A DNA stretch of 64,000 nucleotides from Paradesertivirga superstes (lineage in GTDB: Bacteria; Bacteroidota; Bacteroidia; Sphingobacteriales; Sphingobacteriaceae), in assembly GCF_037622515.1 (NCBI RefSeq), contig NZ_JBBJCN010000003.1, positions 704,749 to 768,748 on the forward strand. The letters are read 5' to 3'. The notes beneath the pieces were generated by a model, which was not told where the DNA came from, made no database searches, and saw only the letters and a list, made by a program, of their open reading frames with translations. The translations under genes were made by a program, and so were the position numbers. How positions within the stretch are numbered: position 1 is the stretch's first letter; every line of letters starts with the position of its first letter. Shown here one piece after another: positions 1-8,247 of this stretch.

Positions 1-1
1 G

Positions 2-175
2 CATATTGCAAACTGCCGATTATTTAGTGATTTAGGCTTCTATGAATTGGAAGGCCTGGATCAGGATGGCTGGCCACATTGGAAATTAGTTAAAGCTATT
101 CCCAGTTATACTCTCTTAGAACAAGAGATGCTATTGAAATCTCTCATTATTAACTATTTTGAAGAAAATACCTGA
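2..175 (+). CDS. Hypothetical protein, C-terminal end only
   Basis: An open frame enters from the left edge and ends at TGA (173-175), giving 57 residues with no start in view. The fragment is rich in aromatic and leucine residues and ends in NYFEENT. I do not recognise the family and infer no function. It lies 31 bp upstream of the cyclophilin gene on the same strand, so the two could share a transcript. That the frame is coding rests only on its being open to the edge and on a plausible amino acid composition. Confidence 0.5.
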   Translation, partial: HIANCRLFSDLGFYELEGLDQDGWPHWKLVKAIPSYTLLEQEMLLKSLIINYFEENT

Positions 176-206
176 TCCTTTAATTATACGTTAGATAGAT
201 TTAATA

Positions 207-944
207 ATGATGAAGCATACCCATAAAATTCTCTTCCTGGTTCTTTTTTTGTCTGCCAGTTTAACATATGCTGCCAAGCCAAAAACGTATTATGTCCGTA
301 TTAAATCGACTTATGGAGAATCACTTATACGACTGTACAATGAAACACCAAAGCATAGAGATAATTTTGTAAAACTTGTAAAGAGCGGCTTTTATAACGG
401 CACATTATATCACCGGGTAATTAAAGATTTTATGATTCAGGGTGGTGACCCGGATTCAAAAAAAGCAAAACCGGGAGAAATGCTCGGAAACGGCAGTTTG
501 CCGTACACTATTCCGGCAGAATTTAACTTAGAATTATATCATAAGAAGGGTGCCTTAGCAGCTGCCAGAGATGAGAATCCACAAAAAGCGAGTAGTTCTA
601 CCCAGTTTTATCTTGTTCAGGGAAAGGCCTACACTGATGATGAATTAAACAGAATAGAGGAAATGAGATTACAGGGAAAGAAGATTCCTGCCTCACACAG
701 ACAAGTTTATAAATCTTTGGGCGGAACACCTCATCTTGATCAAAGCTATACTGTTTTCGGCGAAATTGTTAAAGGCATCGAACAGGTCGATCTTGTTGCC
801 TCTCTAAAAACTGACGCGGTTAGCCGGCCTTTTGAGGATGTGCGTATAAAAATGACCCTCCTAAAAAAGAAAGAAATAAAAAAGCTTGAAAAAGAATTGC
901 TCACAACCTCTTTTAAAAACAAGCTAATCATGAGTTCTAAATAG
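207..944 (+). CDS. Exported cyclophilin-type peptidyl-prolyl cis-trans isomerase
   Basis: Catalyses cis-trans isomerisation of prolyl bonds, here probably of proteins folding in the periplasm. Residues 1-22 form a signal peptide (charged KHTHK, hydrophobic stretch, ending TYA-A). The cyclophilin domain follows from about residue 27, with the catalytic YHRV motif (H69, R70), the F75-M76-x-Q78-G-G-D signature, and TQFYLVQG (Q133, F134) after GALAAARD. An insertion of about 30 residues after VQGK, common in Bacteroidota homologues, precedes the conserved VFGEIVKG. The lysine-rich tail has no recognised domain. The first of two adjacent ATG codons was used as the start. It is followed by xth on the same strand, 75 bp away. 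Confidence 0.93.
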   Translation: MMKHTHKILFLVLFLSASLTYAAKPKTYYVRIKSTYGESLIRLYNETPKHRDNFVKLVKSGFYNGTLYHRVIKDFMIQGGDPDSKKAKPGEMLGNGSLPYTIPAEFNLELYHKKGALAAARDENPQKASSSTQFYLVQGKAYTDDELNRIEEMRLQGKKIPASHRQVYKSLGGTPHLDQSYTVFGEIVKGIEQVDLVASLKTDAVSRPFEDVRIKMTLLKKKEIKKLEKELLTTSFKNKLIMSSK

Positions 945-1019
945 CAAAACCATCATGAGCCTGCACTCGCGATAAAACTCATGATAGATTTATAGCCATT
1001 TAAAGACAAATATATTCTG

Positions 1020-1790
1020 ATGAAAATTGTAACTTATAATGTAAACGGTATTCGTTCTGCATTTACCAAAAACTGGTCGTTATGGCTGCAGGCGGTGAAT
1101 GCAGATGTTGTATGTCTTCAGGAAATTAAAGCGAATCAGGAACAATTGCCAGAAATATTGGTACTGATTGAGCAATTAGGATATGAGCATTATTGGTACC
1201 CCGCCCAGAAAAAGGGCTACAGCGGCACTGCCATTCTTACAAAAAAAACGCCCCTAAAAGTTGAATACGGGTGTGGCCATTGTGATTACGATTTTGAGGG
1301 ACGAATGGTGCGCGCAGATTTTGACGACTTTTCGGTAATGAGTACTTACTTCCCGTCAGGATCAAGCGGCGAACTCAGACAGGAATTTAAATACCGTTTT
1401 CTGGACGATTTTCAACAATATATTGATAAATTAAAAGGGGAGCATCCAAGAATGGTTATCTCTGGCGACTATAATATCTGCCATAAACCCATAGACATCC
1501 ATAATCCGAGATCCAACGCAAATTCTTCCGGCTTTTTACCAGCAGAAAGAGAGTGGATGGAAAATTTTGTGAATACCGGATTTATTGATTCGTTCAGGCA
1601 TTTTAATGAGGATCCCCATAATTACACCTGGTGGAGCTACAGAGCCGGCGCCCGAAAGAAAAACCTGGGATGGCGCATTGATTATAATATGGTTTCTAAA
1701 GAACTTGAAACTAGCATAAAACGATCTGCTATTTTATGCGACGCCGTTCATTCAGATCATTGCCCGGTTTTATTGGAGTTGGATATTTAA
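1020..1790 (+). CDS. xth: Exodeoxyribonuclease III
   Basis: Cuts DNA 5' to abasic sites and removes 3' blocking groups and nucleotides during base excision repair. The 256 residues match the ExoIII/APE1 family length. The active-site residues are visible: N7 in YNVNG, E35 in LQEIKA, Y110, D150 and N152 in SGDYNI, and D246-H247 in HSDHCPV near the C-terminus. The metal-binding E, the catalytic D/N pair and the final D-H dyad are all intact. The gene probably has its own promoter in the 75-bp gap after the cyclophilin gene. A hairpin beyond its end separates it from the convergent radical SAM gene. Confidence 0.96.
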   Translation: MKIVTYNVNGIRSAFTKNWSLWLQAVNADVVCLQEIKANQEQLPEILVLIEQLGYEHYWYPAQKKGYSGTAILTKKTPLKVEYGCGHCDYDFEGRMVRADFDDFSVMSTYFPSGSSGELRQEFKYRFLDDFQQYIDKLKGEHPRMVISGDYNICHKPIDIHNPRSNANSSGFLPAEREWMENFVNTGFIDSFRHFNEDPHNYTWWSYRAGARKKNLGWRIDYNMVSKELETSIKRSAILCDAVHSDHCPVLLELDI

Positions 1791-1804
1791 CTTACTTGAT
1801 TAAC

Positions 1805-1831
1805 GCAGACAGCGTTTAGAACGCGGTCTGC
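1805..1831. terminator. Hairpin between convergent genes (possible bidirectional terminator)
   Basis: Arms GCAGAC-a-GCGTT and AACGC-g-GTCTGC pair around a 3-nt loop (TAG), giving 11 base pairs and one A/G mismatch. It sits midway between the convergent ends of xth and the radical SAM gene. There is no clear U-tract on either side, so termination is inferred from position and stem strength only. Confidence 0.4.
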
Positions 1832-1861
1832 ATTGCCAGGGATCAAGAAAACATAAATCCT

Positions 1862-2932
1862 TCAAAACAAATCCATCTGTTTTCCGCCAGTTGGCATAAA
1901 ATACTTAAATTCCAATGAAGGCATCGATCTCCCTCCTAGAAACCTATTCACAGAAATTTTAAAAAGCTGATGTATACTCTCTGCAATTTTTCCATCTCCC
2001 CGCATTCTTCGTCCCCAGTTACTGTCATTTAATTTCCCTCCGTGACATTCAGCAATGGCATGTAAAACCTTCTCTGCTCTATCGGGATAAGCTTTATAAA
2101 TCCAGTCGGTAAATATCTCGGCAATAGACCCATTTAACCGTATTAAAGTAAACATAGCAGCTAAGGCACCTTCATTTGCTGCAGCATTAATTAAAGAAGG
2201 GATTTCGTCGCTATTTAAACCCGGAACAATCGGAGCAATCATTAATCTAACAGGTATTCCTGCTGAAGACAATTTATTGATAACCGTTAAACGACTTTTT
2301 GCGGTAACGGTACGCGGTTCCATTTTTTGTCTGAGACTTTCATTCAATGAATTGATTGTAATTGCCACGTGCACAAGATTTAATTTTGCTAAATCCTGTA
2401 AAATATCAATATCTCTAACCACCAGATTATTTTTACTAATAATACTCACCGGATGTTTATATTTTAAAAACACCTCGAGGAGTGACCGGGTTATTTTAAG
2501 CTTGCGCTCAATAGGCTGATAGCAATCCGTATTGCCCGATAACATTATTGTCTGTGGTTCATAGCCGCTTTTATTAAAGAATTTCTCGAGTAATTCAGCA
2601 GCGTTGCGTTTTACGATTATTTTGCGTTCAAAATCCAAACCTGCGCTAAAACCCCAGTACTCATGAGCATTTCGAGCATAGCAATATAAACATCCATGTT
2701 CACATCCCTGATAAGGATTTATTGAATGCATAAATGATAAATCCGGGCTGTTAGAGACACTAACAATAGATTTAGGAAACTCTTCAAAGATTTGAGTATT
2801 TACATTTTCATGCATTTGCTCATCCAATCCTTCAATATGCTCGGTTATATACCTCTGTTTTTGGAATTTATTATGCGTATTGATTTGCGCCCCGCGTCCT
2901 TTAAAATATTCACTGTTCTCTTCAAATGGCAT
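1862..2932 (-). CDS. PA0069-type radical SAM protein
   Basis: Radical SAM enzyme of the spore photoproduct lyase-like PA0069/Rv2578c group, whose reaction is not known. The [4Fe-4S] motif C-x3-C-x2-C lies at about C77, C81 and C84 (YQGCEHGCLYCYAR). It is followed by a GNTDCYQPIE segment and by ITINSLNE and RLMIAPIVPGLN, typical of the TIM-barrel core. The C-terminus ends MPTGGKQMDLF. I chose the ATG at 2932 (356 residues); an in-frame TTG two codons earlier is less likely. A hairpin stands just upstream of the start. The gene is convergent with xth. Confidence 0.85.
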   Translation of the reverse strand: MPFEENSEYFKGRGAQINTHNKFQKQRYITEHIEGLDEQMHENVNTQIFEEFPKSIVSVSNSPDLSFMHSINPYQGCEHGCLYCYARNAHEYWGFSAGLDFERKIIVKRNAAELLEKFFNKSGYEPQTIMLSGNTDCYQPIERKLKITRSLLEVFLKYKHPVSIISKNNLVVRDIDILQDLAKLNLVHVAITINSLNESLRQKMEPRTVTAKSRLTVINKLSSAGIPVRLMIAPIVPGLNSDEIPSLINAAANEGALAAMFTLIRLNGSIAEIFTDWIYKAYPDRAEKVLHAIAECHGGKLNDSNWGRRMRGDGKIAESIHQLFKISVNRFLGGRSMPSLEFKYFMPTGGKQMDLF

Positions 2933-2936
2933 ATAC

Positions 2937-2963
2937 AAAAATGCTAATTATTTTAGCATTTTT
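2937..2963 (-). terminator. AT-rich hairpin 5 nt before the radical SAM start codon
   Basis: A perfect 11-bp stem (AAAAATGCTAA with TTAGCATTTTT) closes a 5-nt loop. Read on the minus strand it is followed by a short T-run. It could end the glf transcript arriving from the right. It could also fold in the leader of the radical SAM mRNA next to its start codon. The stem has only two G-C pairs, so it is weak. Confidence 0.35.
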
Positions 2964-3102
2964 AAAATTCTAATTATACAATTTAAAGCTTTTAGTGAAA
3001 ATCTATAGAGATCTGTCAGCAAATCTTAATTGACACCTATTTTGTTAATTCCTGCCGCTTAACTGGCCTGCCCCCGGACGTTATTTTAATATATTTTCAG
3101 CT

Positions 3103-4233
3103 CTAATTAATTTCAGTTTCCTTAAATACACCTAATTCTCTCTTGGCTTTTACTAAAGCCGAACCAATCACCTGGTGCATATCATAATATCTGTACTCGG
3201 CCAATCGCCCCCCAAAAATCACATTTAATTCTCCTTTTGCCAAATCCTGATACTTTTTAACGATTGCTGAGTTATTATCATCATTCACAGGATAATACGG
3301 CTCCAAGCCCTTTGACCCCTGTAGGGGATATTCTTTAGTTATTACCGTTTTTGGCTGGTTGCCGAATTCAAAATGTTTATGCTCATATACCCGGTTGTAG
3401 GGCGTTTCTGCATCCGTATAATTAAAGACAGCATTCCCTTGATAATTTTCCTGATCTAAGGTCTCCACTTCAAATCTCAGGCTTCGGTATTCAAGTTCAC
3501 CGAACTGGTATCCAAAATATTCATCAATTTTTCCGGTAAACACAATTTTATGAGCCATATTGCTAAAGCTATCCCGGTCAGCAAAAAAGTCGGTATTTAA
3601 ACGAACTTCTACACCTTTTAATAACCCTTCAACAATTTTGTTATATCCGCCAACCGGGATTCCCTGATATTTATCGTTAAAATAGTTATTATCATAAGTA
3701 AATCGAACGGGCAGTCGTTTAATAATAAACGCCGGTAGTTCAGTAGCTTTTCTTCCCCATTGTTTTTCCGTATAATGTTTAATTAACTTTTCATATATAT
3801 CCGGACCAACAAGTTTTAAAGCCTGCTCCTCCATGTTTTTAGGCTCCGTAATTCCAAGATCCTGAATTTGTTCCGCTATTTTCTGCTTAGCTTCCTCAGG
3901 AGTTTTGGTGCCCCACAGGCGGTAAAATGTATTCATATTAAAAGGAAGATTGTACAACTCTCCTTTATAATTTGCCACCGGTGAGTTTGTATACCTGTTG
4001 AACTCGGTAAATTGGTTTACATAGTCCCATATTTCTTTGTCGTTTGTATGGAAGATATGGGCTCCATACCAATGGACGTTTATACCTTCCATTTCTTTAC
4101 AGTAAACATTGCCTCCGGCATGTTCACGTTTATCAATTACCAGGCATTTTTTCCCGGCTTTGGTTGCTTCATGTGCAAAAACGGCCCCGAAAAGTCCGGA
4201 GCCTACAATTAGGTAGTCGTATGGGGTGGTCAT
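3103..4233 (-). CDS. glf: UDP-galactopyranose mutase
   Basis: Flavoenzyme that converts UDP-galactopyranose to UDP-galactofuranose, the donor for galactofuranose in surface glycans. The 376 residues fit the bacterial family. An FAD-binding motif GSGLFG lies at about residues 11-16, followed by VIDKREHAGGN. The family signature YGAHIFHTN is present, as are the conserved GGRLAEYRYYDMHQVI near the C-terminus and YTEKQWG in the middle. It is the last gene of a polysaccharide cluster but is separated from the rest by an FkbM methyltransferase on the opposite strand. Its presence suggests that the glycan made by this cluster contains galactofuranose (inference). Confidence 0.96.
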   Translation of the reverse strand: MTTPYDYLIVGSGLFGAVFAHEATKAGKKCLVIDKREHAGGNVYCKEMEGINVHWYGAHIFHTNDKEIWDYVNQFTEFNRYTNSPVANYKGELYNLPFNMNTFYRLWGTKTPEEAKQKIAEQIQDLGITEPKNMEEQALKLVGPDIYEKLIKHYTEKQWGRKATELPAFIIKRLPVRFTYDNNYFNDKYQGIPVGGYNKIVEGLLKGVEVRLNTDFFADRDSFSNMAHKIVFTGKIDEYFGYQFGELEYRSLRFEVETLDQENYQGNAVFNYTDAETPYNRVYEHKHFEFGNQPKTVITKEYPLQGSKGLEPYYPVNDDNNSAIVKKYQDLAKGELNVIFGGRLAEYRYYDMHQVIGSALVKAKRELGVFKETEIN

Positions 4234-4425
4234 TCGATTAGATAGCGTTAATTTTAAGATTGATTTAGGTAACCACAGAAAAACGGTAAATTGCGGGGAT
4301 TGTTTGAGGAGTAATTAAGTACTCATTCATTTCCGTAGTTCACGTAGTTCATAACGACCCTATAAATAATGCGACGCTGAACAGAATGGTTAAAATTGTA
4401 TAGGAATTTAAAAAGAACTTTATAT

Positions 4426-5295
4426 ATGATAAAGAAACTAAAAAGCTATCTAAAAAAAAACCGACATAATACCTCTGTTAAAATAAATATTGACAACTAC
4501 ACCCTAATCGCTCCAGCAACCCACAAAATTGAATTTTACCTAAATAAGTTCAAACACTATTCAAGAAACCTCGGCCGGATCGCGAAATATATCGAAGCAA
4601 AATACACTACCTATAGCATATTGGATATCGGTGCTAATATTGGGGATTCCGTAGCATTGTTGCGATCGGCAGGGGTCTTACAAACTGTTCATGCTGTAGA
4701 AGGAGAGCCATCGTACTATGAGATTCTTGAGCAGAATATTACACAATTTTCAGATTGTGTAGCTTACAACTGCTTTCTAGGAGAACACACTCAGCAGGAA
4801 CAACTTAATATTTCTGCCGATGAGGGTACAGCAACACTACGTACAGACAGTAAGAAGTTAATTGATGTAGAAAAGCTGGATGATTTTATTCAGCATCATA
4901 GCTTAACTAATGTAAAACTACTGAAAATAGATACTGATGGATTTGATCTAAAAATATTAAGAGGTTCTTTTAGTTACCTTAGGCAATTAAAACCTGTGCT
5001 TTTTTTTGAATATGATGCATCTTACATAGAAGAGCAAGGAGATGACGCCATAAAAATATTTGATGATCTCGCTAAATTGGGCTATAAGAAAATATTATAC
5101 TATGATAATTTTGGCAAATTTTTGCTGTCAATTACCACAAAGGATACATTAACGATCAATCAGTTATATGATTACCTACCAAAAGGAGAAAGCGCCTTTT
5201 TTTACTACGATCTCTGTATATTTCATGAAGATGACGATAATCTGGCTGACGAGGTTATTCAGAAAGAGATGACATTTTTCACCGCTGAAAAATAG
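4426..5295 (+). CDS. FkbM family methyltransferase
   Basis: SAM-dependent methyltransferase of the FkbM type, which usually O-methylates sugars in surface polysaccharides. The Rossmann core is seen in ILDIGANIGDSVALL (SAM loop), followed by VHAVEGEP and the family-typical LLKIDTDGFDLKIL and KPVLFFEYD. I chose the ATG at 4426 (289 residues); an in-frame TTG at 4396 would add ten residues of doubtful value. It is the only plus-strand gene in an otherwise minus-strand glycan cluster and ends 5 bp from the convergent GT9 gene. It probably has its own promoter in the 192-bp gap before it. The substrate is unknown. Confidence 0.88.
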   Translation: MIKKLKSYLKKNRHNTSVKINIDNYTLIAPATHKIEFYLNKFKHYSRNLGRIAKYIEAKYTTYSILDIGANIGDSVALLRSAGVLQTVHAVEGEPSYYEILEQNITQFSDCVAYNCFLGEHTQQEQLNISADEGTATLRTDSKKLIDVEKLDDFIQHHSLTNVKLLKIDTDGFDLKILRGSFSYLRQLKPVLFFEYDASYIEEQGDDAIKIFDDLAKLGYKKILYYDNFGKFLLSITTKDTLTINQLYDYLPKGESAFFYYDLCIFHEDDDNLADEVIQKEMTFFTAEK

Positions 5296-5300
5296 CCGAT

Positions 5301-6443
5301 CTAATGCATCGCATTACAATATTTTATTACGGAGGACCAAACTTCTTCCACACCCACATTTGATATGCAAGGAAAAGGTTCAGAATCACTAGTTATATAA
5401 TCACAACTCCAATTACAATTATAGCAGGGCATCTCCGAAAAAATGCATATTGGCTTACTTGCGAAGTACTCAGGGTAAGGTAGAAAACGTTTAAAGTGGC
5501 CGCCTCCAACTATCGCTACCACGGGAGTATCAGCGGCTATAGCAATATGCACCGCATTCGTGTCGTTGGTTATTACAAAACATGAGCTTGCTATTAAATC
5601 TACAAAGTCCTTGAGAGAGGTAGCACCGGCTTTGTTTTTTATTCTTGGAGATATATTACTTCTAATTATATCCTCCGCTATGGGAACTTCCAATACGCCA
5701 CCTCCTATTATGATTTGTTCATTGGTATTTAATAAAATACGATTAATGATTTCAATGAATTTATCCTTTTCCCAGTTCTTCTTCGCTGTACTTGATCCAG
5801 GAAATATTAATATGCCTTCTCGCTTCTTTTTATTTACAGGCACAGTAGGCTTTGCAAATGATAGCTCTGATCCTAGCAACCTCTCAAAAAAGTAGTGATT
5901 GAGTTCTGTTTCATGAACCAGGCTTACTGGTAAATTTATTAGGCTAGAGTAGAACTTATCCGTCTTACGTTTATATTTAGGGTCAAGTTCGCCGAAACTA
6001 TTGTAAGCTACTGACTCTTTTCCCGCGGCAAATCCACACACCGCATTTCCCATTAAAGTACGTGAATATGTAGATTGGATAACTACCTCATATTTTCTAG
6101 TAAACAACCTCCTCGCAAAATTAATTATTGTTAAAGGCTTTTCATAAAGCTTTTCAGGATCTATAAAGAAAAATTTGGATACAAATTGTGAATCATATTC
6201 CATTGCTAAATCTTTCCATTTACTATTCCCAACTAGTTCTAGATCGTAAGAACTATACTTTTCCGATCTTTTTAATAGTTCTAAATAATTTCGAAATAAA
6301 ATGTAATCACCAATTGCATCCAGCTTTACGACTAACAATCGCTTCCGGCTCTTTCTACATTTTGAAAAAAAACTAAAAAGCCAACTGAGTTTAAAAATCA
6401 GGAAACGTGTTAATCTGAATTTATTCCTATTCTGAATGTACAT
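5301..6443 (-). CDS. Glycosyltransferase family 9 (heptosyltransferase-like)
   Basis: Transfers a sugar, classically ADP-heptose, to lipopolysaccharide core or a related glycan on the cytoplasmic face of the inner membrane. Family 9 features are the N-terminal LLVVKLDAIGDYILFRN and the donor-binding GILIFPGSS plus KNWEKDKF. The C-terminal ITNDTNAVHIAIAA and VAIVGGGHF form the nucleotide-sugar site. A cluster of cysteines near the end (CYNCNWSC) recurs in Bacteroidota members. The start codon overlaps the stop of the preceding gene by one base (TAATG), which points to translational coupling. The true donor and acceptor cannot be told from sequence. Confidence 0.88.
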   Translation of the reverse strand: MYIQNRNKFRLTRFLIFKLSWLFSFFSKCRKSRKRLLVVKLDAIGDYILFRNYLELLKRSEKYSSYDLELVGNSKWKDLAMEYDSQFVSKFFFIDPEKLYEKPLTIINFARRLFTRKYEVVIQSTYSRTLMGNAVCGFAAGKESVAYNSFGELDPKYKRKTDKFYSSLINLPVSLVHETELNHYFFERLLGSELSFAKPTVPVNKKKREGILIFPGSSTAKKNWEKDKFIEIINRILLNTNEQIIIGGGVLEVPIAEDIIRSNISPRIKNKAGATSLKDFVDLIASSCFVITNDTNAVHIAIAADTPVVAIVGGGHFKRFLPYPEYFASKPICIFSEMPCYNCNWSCDYITSDSEPFPCISNVGVEEVWSSVIKYCNAMH

Positions 6444-7468
6444 TATTTTATTCTATAATTCAACTGAAACGTTTTTTGAATATCTATTTCAAATCTCTCT
6501 TCTTCCGCAAATAAAATACTCCTGTATTCATCAAAATCATGGACTGTTTCTTCATACTTATTCAGGCAATCATAAATCTTTTTAGTAATTGCTCCTATTT
6601 CTCTTAGATCCTTCTCAAACTTATATTGTTCAGGGATAGGCATATCCTCAGGATATTTTGCAGAACCTTCTTTACCAATAATCAAACAACATTTCATAAT
6701 ACATGCTTCCCTTGGCATTCTCTCTTTTCCAGGATGGTACCCAAAATCAATGTAGACCTTGCTTCTGTTCATCCAATCAGCAATCTCTGATGGAGACATG
6801 TCAATTAAAGGAATCCAGGTTAAATCGGGACAATGGGAAATTACCGTTTGTAAGAACTTGTCATTTTTTTTTGGATTATATAAAATCAGGTCCTCCTTTA
6901 TCGCTGCTTTGTCAGCCATTTTAAAAAATGTCTGATTCATATAATCAGATATTCTTCCATCTGGATTTATCCCGTTTTCGAGTAAATGAACCTGAGAGAA
7001 ATAGGAATGAGCAATATGATATAATTTCCTCTTCTTTAACTCTTTAAATGTGCCAAACTTAACAGGATTATATAATAACCTGATCCAATAAATTGGCTTT
7101 CTTTTTGCCCTCCGGATTTGAGGGATTAAAATTTTATAATAATTAGTAACACTTAGCCACCAGATTGCTTTTCTAACTTCGCTGAATGATATATCAAAGA
7201 CAGGGTCTAAATAAGTTTCAGGCAAGATTATTAGATTTTCTACCCTGTTTTCAATTTCATTAACGATAACAGTATTGTAGTTCTTATAAAATGGGTGCAC
7301 GGGATTTGCCGTTTTATTATTATCCGGAAAAAGATAATACATAAAAACATGCTTATGTCCTATTAACTTCAAATGATACGCAAGTTGATGTAAAGCTTCC
7401 GGGCCTCCCGTTGCAAAGTTAGCGGTGCAAAAGATATAAATTTTAGAATCAGGATATAAAGGAATCAT
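6443..7468 (-). CDS. Putative glycosyltransferase, unclassified
   Basis: A 341-residue protein that I place only broadly. Near the N-terminus FATGGPEALHQLAYHL resembles the GG-x-E loop of GT-B fold glycosyltransferases. The later segment YIDFGYHPGKERMPREACIM, followed by a glycine-containing turn, resembles their C-terminal donor-binding region with its conserved Glu. There are no membrane segments. Its stop overlaps the GT9 start by 1 bp and its start overlaps the end of the upstream GT2 gene by 4 bp (ATGA), so it is embedded in the glycan operon. A role in assembling the same polysaccharide is likely; sugar and linkage are unknown. Confidence 0.7.
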   Translation of the reverse strand: MIPLYPDSKIYIFCTANFATGGPEALHQLAYHLKLIGHKHVFMYYLFPDNNKTANPVHPFYKNYNTVIVNEIENRVENLIILPETYLDPVFDISFSEVRKAIWWLSVTNYYKILIPQIRRAKRKPIYWIRLLYNPVKFGTFKELKKRKLYHIAHSYFSQVHLLENGINPDGRISDYMNQTFFKMADKAAIKEDLILYNPKKNDKFLQTVISHCPDLTWIPLIDMSPSEIADWMNRSKVYIDFGYHPGKERMPREACIMKCCLIIGKEGSAKYPEDMPIPEQYKFEKDLREIGAITKKIYDCLNKYEETVHDFDEYRSILFAEEERFEIDIQKTFQLNYRIK

Positions 7469-8235
7469 AGACGAGGCGTTGATATTAAGAATTTCAACTT
7501 AGTACTTATCCTTTTTTTAAAATTCCAGATCCGATATTTCATTAAAGTATAAAAGCCCAAATTATCTCTGATTAAACTTTCTTTGTCCTCAATAAAAGCT
7601 TTATCCCCAACCTGAGATGAAAATCCGCCGTCGGCGTGATCAGCGATATCCAAATCGTAATAATGAAACTTAAAATCTGGATCCCCCTTACATTGGATGT
7701 TTAAATAATAATCTGAACATACCGGATACTTGAGCTTATAACTATATTTTTCGAAAACTCTTTTGGGATAGAATATGCTTTGATGACAGATATTAAACTT
7801 CGATAGCGCAATCGAGGTTGCCTTGCTAATTATTTTCTTCCCATTATGAATTACATTCCCATAATAAATTGTATCATGCATCTGCAGATTTGATTTCATA
7901 ATGGAAAAATCCTCTAACAAATTATCGTCAACCCCTAAAAACAATAACCACTGGCCTCTACTTAATTGGGTCGCCTTGTTCATAGCATCATAAATTCCTT
8001 TGTCCGGTTCGCTTATCCAATAATCTATAATCTTTTGATCTGCTTGTAAAAGCTCGCAGGTTTGATCGGTACTACCCCCATCTACTATTACCAACTCTAC
8101 TTCATCACTAAGAAAACTATCTATATCCTTAAGGAATTTCTCTAAGTAACCTCCTGCATTTTTTATGACTGTTATTATTGACACGGCAGGCTCAGGAGAT
8201 AACGGCATTAACAGTCTCTTTCCTCCATCTATCAT
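7465..8235 (-). CDS. Glycosyltransferase family 2
   Basis: A GT-A fold glycosyltransferase of 256 residues. The nucleotide-sugar site is visible in SIITVIKNAGGYLEKFL and LVIVDGGSTDQTCELL. The segment ISEPDKGIYDAMNKA is characteristic of the family 2 branch found in O-antigen and capsule clusters. GVDD serves as the DxD-type metal-binding motif. There is no C-terminal membrane anchor. It overlaps the next gene of the operon by 4 bp and follows the ABC exporter gene by 12 bp, so it is co-transcribed with both. The product probably adds one sugar to a lipid-linked intermediate (inference). Confidence 0.9.
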   Translation of the reverse strand: MIDGGKRLLMPLSPEPAVSIITVIKNAGGYLEKFLKDIDSFLSDEVELVIVDGGSTDQTCELLQADQKIIDYWISEPDKGIYDAMNKATQLSRGQWLLFLGVDDNLLEDFSIMKSNLQMHDTIYYGNVIHNGKKIISKATSIALSKFNICHQSIFYPKRVFEKYSYKLKYPVCSDYYLNIQCKGDPDFKFHYYDLDIADHADGGFSSQVGDKAFIEDKESLIRDNLGFYTLMKYRIWNFKKRISTKLKFLISTPRL

Positions 8236-8247
8236 AATTCGAGTATT

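Noticed and set aside
952..985. Inverted repeat ATCATGAG/CTCATGAT between the cyclophilin gene and xth
   Set aside because: The arms are 8 bp with an 18-bp loop and no T-run; too weak to call a terminator or operator.
4012..4241. Plus-strand open frames inside glf
   Set aside because: They lie wholly within the well-supported FAD-binding N-terminal region of glf on the other strand and encode no known family.
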